Assembly: GCA_902463905.1 (NCBI GenBank)
Contig: CABQHF010000050.1
Location: 1 to 11,433, forward strand
DNA from: an uncultured Faecalibacterium sp.
GTDB lineage: Bacteria > Bacillota > Clostridia > Oscillospirales > Ruminococcaceae
Direction: 5' to 3'
Length of the DNA stretch: 11,433 bases
Positions 1 to 5,347 of the stretch are shown here, piece after piece. The notes under the pieces are model-generated. The model was not told where the DNA came from. It saw only the letters and a program-made list of their open reading frames with translations, and searched no databases. The position numbers were made by a program, and so were the translations under genes. Each line of letters starts with the position of its first letter. The stretch's first letter is position 1.

Positions 1-675
1 TTCGTGGTGGAAACTGCTATTAAGGTGATTTTCAGCGATGAAATCATCGAACGGCTGATAGATTTGATTATGGATGCCCAGCAGCAGGAGAATACCCGGC
101 TGCCTGTCCTGAAAGACCAGCTGCGGGATACAGAGAAGCGGCTGGCAAATCTTCTGGAAGCCATTGAACAGGGCATCCTGACCCCGACCACCAAGCAGCG
201 GTTGGACGAGCTGGAAGCCCGGAAAGAAGCCCTGAACACCAGCATTCTGGAAGAAGAACTGAAAAAGCCAGTCCTGACCCGCGAATGGATGCGGTTCTGG
301 TTTGAAAAATTCCGCAAGGGTGACATGAGGGACATGGAACACCAGCGGCAGATCATTGATACCTTTGTCAACTCGGTCTACGTCTTTGATGACCGGGTCG
401 TGCTCAATTTCAACTTCACGGACGATTCCAAAACGATCTCCCGTGAAGAGGTGTTGGGTTCGAGTGCTGTGGAGAATGCTCCACCAAAAAAGCACGAAGG
501 TTTCGTCCTTCGTGCTTTTCTTTTGCCTATCAGAACTTATCCTTATACAGTTCTCTGCTCATCTGTTTCCGAATTTCATCACGTCGTCTGTCGTAGACCT
601 GCGTGTAAATTGCAAGGGTTGTACTGGGCTGTGCGTGTCCGGCTTCTGCGGCCACCGTTGCCACACCGATATTAG
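1..675 (+). CDS. Large serine recombinase, C-terminal part (partial, 5' end outside window)
   Basis: The frame is open from base 1 to a TAG at 673-675 and lacks the N-terminal catalytic domain, which lies upstream of the window. The visible part resembles the C-terminal region of clostridial transposon and ICE site-specific recombinases (TnpX type). It has a charged coiled-coil stretch (about nt 100-250, rich in leucine, lysine and glutamate) followed by the typical tail motif with VNSVYVFDDRVVLNFNF and a KTISREEV segment. In relatives, as I remember them, such proteins end soon after an 'APP' motif, here near nt 485. The last ~60 codons run through a terminator-like hairpin and lie antisense to an integrase fragment, so that tail is probably acquired readthrough. 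This type of enzyme excises and inserts mobile elements by a serine-DNA covalent intermediate. Family call is confident; the exact natural C-terminus is not. Confidence 0.8.
   Translation, partial: FVVETAIKVIFSDEIIERLIDLIMDAQQQENTRLPVLKDQLRDTEKRLANLLEAIEQGILTPTTKQRLDELEARKEALNTSILEEELKKPVLTREWMRFWFEKFRKGDMRDMEHQRQIIDTFVNSVYVFDDRVVLNFNFTDDSKTISREEVLGSSAVENAPPKKHEGFVLRAFLLPIRTYPYTVLCSSVSEFHHVVCRRPACKLQGLYWAVRVRLLRPPLPHRY
488..519. terminator. Hairpin terminator between convergent recombinases
   Basis: A perfect 13-bp stem (488-500 with 507-519) encloses a 6-nt loop. It is flanked by A-rich sequence on the left and T-rich sequence on the right, so it can terminate both the plus-strand recombinase transcript and the minus-strand integrase transcript. 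It lies inside the nominal recombinase frame, which argues that the ancestral recombinase stopped at or before it. Confidence 0.7.
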
Positions 676-748
676 GGTTCGACAACAAAATGCTCACGAA
701 GGTGTGCCGGAACATATGCGGATGGATTTTCTCGATTAGGGGTACATA
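530..748 (-). pseudogene. Tyrosine recombinase/phage integrase, 3' fragment
   Basis: Read on the minus strand, the frame carries the C-terminal catalytic part of a tyrosine integrase. The HxxR box appears as HPHMFRHTF, followed by the AGHAQPSTT segment (the 'GH' box) and the nucleophile tyrosine in LAIYTQVY, ending at TGA 530-532. The core-binding domain and the box I arginine are missing. Upstream in the same frame there is a TGA at 749-751, only ~12 codons before the HxxR box, so the gene is cut there. The nearest ATG (713-715) would give a 61-residue peptide that cannot recombine DNA. It overlaps tail to tail with the last 146 nt of the serine recombinase frame. I read it as the relic of an older integrative element at this site. 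Confidence 0.75.
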
Positions 749-790
749 TCACAGAGCACATGATACGCTAGCCGTTTTTGTTTGCCCCCA

Positions 791-818
791 TTGCGGCAGA
801 TCCTGCTTTCTGCCGCAA
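791..818. repeat. 9-bp inverted repeat upstream of the patatin gene
   Basis: TTGCGGCAG (791-799) pairs perfectly with CTGCCGCAA (810-818) across a 10-nt loop. There is no T-run on either side, so it is not a standard terminator. It sits between the integrase scar and the patatin gene and could be an operator, an element end or a chance dyad. Confidence 0.35.
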
Positions 819-911
819 ATTGCATCAGATCCCGCCGTTTGCTCAATGAGTATTTCCCGCCGTCCCGTTATACTGGGAGAGAAATGGAATGAAACGATGG
901 AGGAACAGACC

Positions 912-1781
912 ATGAAATACGGTGTCATCGATGTGGGTGGCGGCCTGCGGGGCATTTACGGCGCTGGCGTGCTGGACCGCTGTCTGGAGGAGGACCTCCG
1001 CTTCGATCTCTGCATCGGCGTTTCGGCGGGCAGCGCCAATATGGCGTCCTATCTGGCAGGCCAGCATGGGCGGAACAAGCCCTTTTACGATGAATACTCC
1101 TTCCGCAGGGAGTACATGAGCGTGCACAACCTCATCCGCAAGCACTCCTATCTCGATCTGGGCTATGTCTACGGCACCCTCAGCAATGCAGGCGGCGAGA
1201 ATCCGCTGGATTATGCGGCGCTTGCCCGCAGCCCGGCAGAGCTCTGCGTGGTGGCAGCCAATGCACAGAACGGCGAGGCGCAGTATTTCACCAAGGCAGA
1301 CCTCCACCCGGACGACTACCGCATCCTCATGGCGTCCTGCTGCATCCCGGTCATCGACCAGCCCTGCGTCATCGACGGCGTGCCTTATTTTGATGGCGGC
1401 TTGGCCGACCCCGTCCCGCTGGAATGGGCCTTTGCCCACGGCTGCGACCGGGTGGCTCTCATCCTGACCAAGCCCATCGGGCTGGTGCGTAGTGATGCCC
1501 GGGACAAGCATCTGGCGCACCTGCTGCAGTCGCATTACCCCGCTGCAGCCGAGGGGCTGCGCCGCCGGGCATGGCGGTACAACACGGCTGTCCAGCGGGC
1601 GCAGGAGCTGGAGCGACAGGGCCTCGTCTGCATCATCGCCCCGGACAGCACCGAGGGAATGTCCACCCTGACCAAGAACCGCGCCTGCCTTGAAAAAATG
1701 TACGCCAAAGGCAAACAGGACGCCGAAGCGCTGGTGCGGTGGATGCAAAACACCAAACAAGATGAATCGGTGGGCACCTAG
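912..1781 (+). CDS. Patatin-like phospholipase family protein
   Basis: A 289-residue patatin-fold serine acyl hydrolase. Visible motifs are the glycine-rich oxyanion-hole stretch DVGGGLRGIYGAGVLD near the N-terminus, the GVSAGS nucleophile elbow (GxSxG) about 30 residues later, and the catalytic aspartate of the Ser-Asp dyad in YFDGGLADPVP. The C-terminal ~100 residues are the helical extension common in bacterial YqhO/RssA-like proteins. No signal peptide or membrane segment is seen, so it is probably cytoplasmic or peripheral; the substrate (phospholipid or other acyl ester) cannot be told. I chose ATG 912 because GGAGG (899-903) sits 8 nt ahead. ATG 897 would add five residues but has a poor ribosome site, and the longer open frame back to 690 is unsupported. 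A TATACT at 869-874 could be a -10, but no good -35 is visible. The hairpin at 1858-1888 is the likely terminator. Confidence 0.88.
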   Translation: MKYGVIDVGGGLRGIYGAGVLDRCLEEDLRFDLCIGVSAGSANMASYLAGQHGRNKPFYDEYSFRREYMSVHNLIRKHSYLDLGYVYGTLSNAGGENPLDYAALARSPAELCVVAANAQNGEAQYFTKADLHPDDYRILMASCCIPVIDQPCVIDGVPYFDGGLADPVPLEWAFAHGCDRVALILTKPIGLVRSDARDKHLAHLLQSHYPAAAEGLRRRAWRYNTAVQRAQELERQGLVCIIAPDSTEGMSTLTKNRACLEKMYAKGKQDAEALVRWMQNTKQDESVGT

Positions 1782-1803
1782 AGATAAAACCCGTTCATTT
1801 CCC

Positions 1804-1832
1804 TTGACAATATCCGCCCCGGACATTATACA
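1804..1832 (+). promoter_or_regulatory. Near-consensus sigma-A-type promoter with no downstream gene
   Basis: TTGACA (1804-1809), a 17-nt spacer, then TATACA (1827-1832). Predicted transcription would begin near 1838-1840. No plus-strand gene follows: a terminator starts at 1858, and beyond it lies the 3' end of a minus-strand gene. Confidence 0.6.
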
Positions 1833-1843
1833 TATAATATGTA
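1829..1843. promoter_or_regulatory. Operator-like dyad over the -10 and start of the orphan promoter
   Basis: TACATA (1829-1834) and TATGTA (1838-1843) form a perfect 6-bp inverted repeat around TAA. It overlaps the -10 and the predicted transcription start. The ATGTACAT palindrome (1839-1846) overlaps its right arm. Such AT-rich dyads are typical binding sites for small dimeric repressors (PadR, MarR or GntR kinds); no such regulator is encoded in the window. Confidence 0.4.
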
Positions 1844-1857
1844 CATACAGACAAAGG

Positions 1858-1888
1858 AGCCTGGAGCGGTATCGCTCTGGGCTTTTTT
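1858..1888 (+). terminator. Intrinsic terminator downstream of the patatin gene and orphan promoter
   Basis: An 11-bp stem (1858-1868 with 1873-1883, two G-T pairs) with a GTAT loop, followed by six T (1883-1888). It lies 77 nt after the patatin stop and only ~20 nt after the predicted start of the orphan promoter, so it may serve the patatin gene and also end a ~50-nt transcript. Confidence 0.8.
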
Positions 1889-1899
1889 GCATTTTGTTG

Positions 1900-1940
1900 T
1901 TCTGCTGCGGACAGATAGAGGGGGGGGGTCCGCAGCAGAA
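1900..1940. repeat. 13-bp inverted repeat with a G9 loop
   Basis: 1900-1912 pairs perfectly with 1928-1940. The intervening 15 nt contain most of a run of nine G (1920-1928). No T-tract follows on either strand. It lies between the patatin terminator and the 3' end of the alcohol dehydrogenase gene. A shorter 5-bp hairpin (1960-1964 with 1969-1973) follows. Function is unknown. Confidence 0.5.
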
Positions 1941-2042
1941 GATAGGAAACATCAGTCGGTCCGCCGCAGCGGAAACGTGTCCGCCGGGCAGGACAAAAAT
2001 GGAAAAGGGGCGTTTCAGAATGTACGAGGCGAAGCCCTATTT

Positions 2043-3230
2043 TTACCGGTTTGCCATCTGGTAGATGCGGACCATATCCTCCTGGGTCAGGTGCTTGGCG
2101 GAGCCGGTACGGGCACCGCAGGCGGCTACGCACCGCTGGGCCATCTCCTGCATCTGGGCCTCTGTGGGGTGGACCCCCAGTTCCCCCAGAGTGGTGGGCA
2201 TCCCAATGTCCCGGTAGAAGGCCTCCATGGCCTCAATGCCCCGGAGAGCGGTGGCCTCGTCAGAGTCGGCCTCCGGCACCTCCATAACGTTTCGGGCAAA
2301 CTGCACGAACCGGGGCAGGCAGTCCCGGTAAACGTACCGGGCCCAGCTGGGCCAGATCGCTGCCAGGCCGGCCCCGTGGGTCACATCGAACATTCCGCCC
2401 AGCTCGTGCTCCATCCGGTGGGACATAAAGTCGCCGCCGCTGTTGCCACAGCCAGTAAGGTCGTTGTGGGCCAGGCTGCCGGCCCACATGACCTCGGCCC
2501 GGGCGTCGTAGTTCTGGGGGTCGGCGTGGAGGACCCGGGCGTTCCGCATCACAGTCCGCAGCAGGCCCTCTGCCAGGGCATCGGTGATCTCCATGTTGCC
2601 GCCGCTGGTAAAATACCGCTCCATGGTGTGCATCATGATATCGGTGCAGCCGGCCTGGGTCTGGTAGTCCGGCAGAGTGGTGGTGAGCTCCGGGTTCATG
2701 ATGGCAAATTTTGGCCGGGCCAGGTTGCTGTCGTAGCCTCGCTTTTCGCCGTTTTCCATGTTGGTGATCACACTGCTTTTGGAGGTCTCGCTGCCGGCAG
2801 CGGCAATGGTCAGCACGCTGGCCACCGGCAGGCATTTTTCAGCGGTGCGGATGTGCTCGTACAGGTCCCACACGTCCTTGTCCGGCTCTGCCAGTCCGTA
2901 GGCGATGGCCTTGGCGGTGTCGATGACGCTGCCGCCGCCTACCCCCAGCAAAAAGTCGATGCCCTGGGCCTGGCCCAGAGCGATGCCCTCCCGTACCTTG
3001 TCCAGCCGGGGGTTGGGCACCACGCCGCCCAGGGCCACCTGGAACAGGCCCTCCTGCTCCAGAGCCTGCTGTACCTGGGCCAGCAGCCCGGAGCGGACGG
3101 CACTGTGGCCCCCGTAGACCACCAGCACCCGGCTGCCGCCGTACTGCCGGACAAGGGAGCCTACACGCTGCTGGGTATCTCTGCCAAAGACCACCTGGGT
3201 GGGGGAATAATACTCAAAATTAAAAGCCAT
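2043..3230 (-). CDS. Iron-containing alcohol dehydrogenase (butanol dehydrogenase-like)
   Basis: A full-length 395-residue group III NAD(P)-dependent alcohol dehydrogenase, reducing aldehydes to alcohols (or the reverse) with a bound divalent metal. The N-terminal Rossmann-like part carries the GGGS nucleotide motif (98-101, in VGGGSVIDTAK) and the TIAAAGSETS strand (141-150). The helical C-terminal part supplies the metal ligands as Asp197, His201, His271 and His285, the last within FDVTHGAGLA, with the 14-residue spacing between the two final histidines expected for the family. It most resembles BdhA/YugJ-type enzymes of fermenting Firmicutes, but substrate and cofactor cannot be fixed from sequence. 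The start is supported by GGGAGG at a good distance. A promoter lies at 3290-3318. No convincing terminator follows its stop. It stands alone, convergent with the patatin gene. Confidence 0.93.
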   Translation of the reverse strand: MAFNFEYYSPTQVVFGRDTQQRVGSLVRQYGGSRVLVVYGGHSAVRSGLLAQVQQALEQEGLFQVALGGVVPNPRLDKVREGIALGQAQGIDFLLGVGGGSVIDTAKAIAYGLAEPDKDVWDLYEHIRTAEKCLPVASVLTIAAAGSETSKSSVITNMENGEKRGYDSNLARPKFAIMNPELTTTLPDYQTQAGCTDIMMHTMERYFTSGGNMEITDALAEGLLRTVMRNARVLHADPQNYDARAEVMWAGSLAHNDLTGCGNSGGDFMSHRMEHELGGMFDVTHGAGLAAIWPSWARYVYRDCLPRFVQFARNVMEVPEADSDEATALRGIEAMEAFYRDIGMPTTLGELGVHPTEAQMQEMAQRCVAACGARTGSAKHLTQEDMVRIYQMANR

Positions 3231-3289
3231 TGTAAATTTCCTCCCTGTTATGCATTCTGCCGGGAGCCCGGGGCTCCGCTGTTTTTTTC

Positions 3290-3318
3290 ATGATACCTGT
3301 TCTGCTGCCGGATTGCAA
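3290..3318 (-). promoter_or_regulatory. Promoter of the alcohol dehydrogenase gene
   Basis: On the minus strand, TTGCAA (3313-3318), a 17-nt spacer and TATCAT (3290-3295). It starts 12 nt beyond the rny terminator. The ~50-nt leader contains a compact GGAGCC/GGCTCC hairpin ahead of the ribosome site. Confidence 0.55.
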
Positions 3319-3329
3319 GGGCCCCGGGC

Positions 3330-3363
3330 AAAAAAAGACCGCTGCCGGGGTGCGGCAGCGGTC
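3330..3363 (-). terminator. Terminator of rny
   Basis: An 11-bp GC-rich stem (3337-3347 with 3353-3363), 5-nt loop, followed on the minus strand by seven T (3330-3336). It lies 13 nt after the rny stop codon. Confidence 0.92.
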
Positions 3364-3375
3364 TGCTGAGACAGA

Positions 3376-4947
3376 TTATTTTGCGTACTCCACGGCACGG
3401 CTTTCCCGGATGACGTTGACCTTGATCTGGCCGGGGTAATCCAGAGTGTCCTCGATCTTCTTGGCAATGGAGCGTGCCAGCAGGATGACCTGATCGTCGC
3501 TGATGACGTCGGGTTTGACCATGATGCGCACTTCGCGGCCCGCCTGTACGGCAAAGGCCTGCTCCACGCCCTCGAAGCTGGAAGAGATCTCTTCCAGGTT
3601 CTCCAGACGCTTGACGTAGCTCTCCACGTTCTCGCGGCGGGCACCGGGGCGGGCGGCGCTGATGGCGTCAGCTGCCTGGATGATGAAGGCCAGCGGGGTC
3701 TTGGGCTCCACATCGCCGTGGTGCGCCTCAATGGCGTGGATGATCTGGGTGTTTTCCTTGTACTTACGGCAGATGTCCACGCCGATCTGGACGTGGCTGC
3801 CCTCGATCTCGTGATCCAGTGCCTTGCCGATATCATGCAGCAGGCCGGCACGGCGTGCCATGGTCACATTGACGCCCATCTCGCCTGCCAGCAGGCCGGC
3901 CAGCCAGGCCACCTCCATGCTGTGGGTCAGGGCATTCTGGCCGAAGCTGGTGCGGTACTTCAGGCGGCCGATCAGCTTGATCAGATCCGGATGCAGGCCA
4001 TGGATGCCCAGTTCCATCACGGCGCGCTCGCCTTCGCGCTTCATCTGCAGTTCCAGCTCGTGGCGGCACTTCTCCACCGTCTCCTCGATACGGGCGGGGT
4101 GGATGCGGCCGTCGCCGATCAGGCGTTCCAGGGTCATGCGGGCAACTTCGCGGCGGGTCTGGTCGAAAGAGGACAGGGTGATGGCCTCCGGGGTATCATC
4201 GATGATCAGATCCACACCGGTGGCGGTCTCCAGGGCACGGATGTTGCGGCCCTCACGGCCGATGATGCGGCCCTTCATCTCATCGCTGGGCAGCGGCACC
4301 ACGCTGACGGTGGTCTCGCTACAGTGGTCGGCAGCACAGCGGCTCACGGCCTGACCGATGAGGTTGCGGGCGATATTATCGCAGTTCTCCTTCAGGTCGG
4401 TCTCGTAGGCGGCAATGCGCACGGCCTTTTCGTGGGTGAGTTCCTCATCCACCTTGTGCAGCAGCACTTCGCGGGCGTCTTCCTGGCTCAGGCCGGCCAG
4501 AGTCTCCAGACGTTCCATCTCCTTGGCACGCAAGGCGTCGATCTCGGCCAGACGCTCGTCGGCCTCGGCAGCACGCTTTTTCAGATCCTCTTCTTTGCGC
4601 TCCAGTGCTTCGGTCTTGCGGTCCAGGGCATTTTCCTTCTGGTCAATGCGGTTCTCCTGGCGGCTGATCTCTGCACGGCGCTGCTTGATCTCCTTGTCGG
4701 CCTCTGCCTTCTGGGCATCGACCTCTGCTTTCAGCTTGAATGCCTCATCTTTTGCTTCCAGAACAGCTTCCTTGCGCTTCTGGTCTGCGGTCTTGATCGC
4801 TTCGTTCACCAGGCGTGTTGCCTCGGCTTCGGCACTGCCGATCTGGGCCTCGGCGGTCTTTTTACGGTTGTTGTAACCAATAAAATAGCCCGCAGCCACA
4901 CCGACAACAGCCACGATCAAGGCCACGATCACTTGGATCGCGGTCAT
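3376..4947 (-). CDS. rny: Ribonuclease Y
   Basis: A 523-residue RNase Y, the membrane-anchored endoribonuclease that initiates bulk mRNA decay in Firmicutes. Architecture is complete and of normal length: N-terminal transmembrane helix (about 4-25), a long charged coiled coil (about 30-200), a KH RNA-binding domain with its GxxG loop at GREG (230-233, in GRIIGREGRNIR), and an HD metal-dependent nuclease domain with the HD pair at 371-372 (LLHDIGKALDHE). The C-terminal domain ends in a typical VIRESRAVEYAK. I chose ATG 4945-4947 because AAAGGAG precedes it and homologues begin with the membrane helix. The frame stays open upstream to 5076, but that would put 43 unrelated residues before the membrane anchor. 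It has its own promoter at 5220-5248, a long leader and a strong terminator, so it is probably monocistronic. Confidence 0.97.
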   Translation of the reverse strand: MTAIQVIVALIVAVVGVAAGYFIGYNNRKKTAEAQIGSAEAEATRLVNEAIKTADQKRKEAVLEAKDEAFKLKAEVDAQKAEADKEIKQRRAEISRQENRIDQKENALDRKTEALERKEEDLKKRAAEADERLAEIDALRAKEMERLETLAGLSQEDAREVLLHKVDEELTHEKAVRIAAYETDLKENCDNIARNLIGQAVSRCAADHCSETTVSVVPLPSDEMKGRIIGREGRNIRALETATGVDLIIDDTPEAITLSSFDQTRREVARMTLERLIGDGRIHPARIEETVEKCRHELELQMKREGERAVMELGIHGLHPDLIKLIGRLKYRTSFGQNALTHSMEVAWLAGLLAGEMGVNVTMARRAGLLHDIGKALDHEIEGSHVQIGVDICRKYKENTQIIHAIEAHHGDVEPKTPLAFIIQAADAISAARPGARRENVESYVKRLENLEEISSSFEGVEQAFAVQAGREVRIMVKPDVISDDQVILLARSIAKKIEDTLDYPGQIKVNVIRESRAVEYAK

Positions 4948-5213
4948 CGTGTTCACTCTCCTTTGTTTCAGATTCTCAATCAAATTAAACAAGCAGGAGA
5001 CGCTGCGCGGCAGGGTGCGGGTCAATAGCGCCCTAATAAGTGAGCTTTCAAGGCAAAACAGGCAACAAAACCACACGCGCGGAGATTCCTCTGCACGGAA
5101 GATCCTGCTGCCTTTCTATCTGTAGTTCTATCTTATAATGAACAGGTGCTGAGCACCTGAATGGCATACAGTTCACGGAACAGCCTGCACACAGCGTCTT
5201 TTATTCCATACTA
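4948..5213 (-). other. Predicted long 5' leader of rny (about 265 nt)
   Basis: The only clear minus-strand promoter upstream of rny predicts a start near 5213, leaving about 265 untranslated nt. The leader holds a strong dyad (5143-5150 with 5152-5159, most easily a 6-bp hairpin with a 5-nt loop) and an AT-rich stretch before the ribosome site. I recognise no known riboswitch class and no convincing leader peptide. Together with the fusion gene's terminator this accounts for the 400-bp gap between the two genes; I see nothing coding on the plus strand. Confidence 0.45.
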
Positions 5214-5219
5214 CTTATT

Positions 5220-5248
5220 ATATTACGAAACATTTGCACGCTTGTCAA
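5220..5248 (-). promoter_or_regulatory. Promoter of rny
   Basis: On the minus strand, a consensus TTGACA (5243-5248), a 17-nt spacer, and TAATAT (5220-5225). This is one of the best promoter matches in the window. Confidence 0.75.
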
Positions 5249-5303
5249 GGGAAAACCGACCCTCGCCGCATAATTTTTGTGCATATAGCCGAGCCTGCAC
5301 CGC

Positions 5304-5336
5304 AAAATCCCCGGCGCGTCGGCACGCACCGGGGAT
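5304..5336 (-). terminator. Terminator of the LysR-phosphatase gene
   Basis: An 8-bp stem (5307-5314 with 5329-5336), one mismatch, then four more pairs around a CGGC loop. The minus strand continues into TTTT (5304-5307). It lies 11 nt after the stop codon. Confidence 0.8.
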
Positions 5337-5347
5337 CGTTCGCATCA

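Noticed and set aside
690..911. A longer patatin protein starting at 690
   Set aside because: The added residues read through the integrase relic and the intergenic hairpin and look non-coding; GGAGG is correctly placed for ATG 912.
1839..3293. A 484-codon plus-strand open frame opposite the alcohol dehydrogenase
   Set aside because: It starts inside the orphan promoter region, runs through a terminator and is antisense to a clear enzyme gene in GC-rich DNA; no domain is recognisable.
3718..5028. A long plus-strand open frame opposite rny
   Set aside because: It is the antisense shadow of a well-supported gene and shows only a biased, repetitive composition.
4948..5076. An N-terminal extension of RNase Y by 43 residues
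   Set aside because: It would place unrelated residues before the membrane anchor, has no ribosome site, and a good AAAGGAG site precedes the ATG at 4945-4947.
5134..5139. A perfect TATAAT on the plus strand in the rny leader
   Set aside because: No -35 lies at proper spacing and no plus-strand gene follows.
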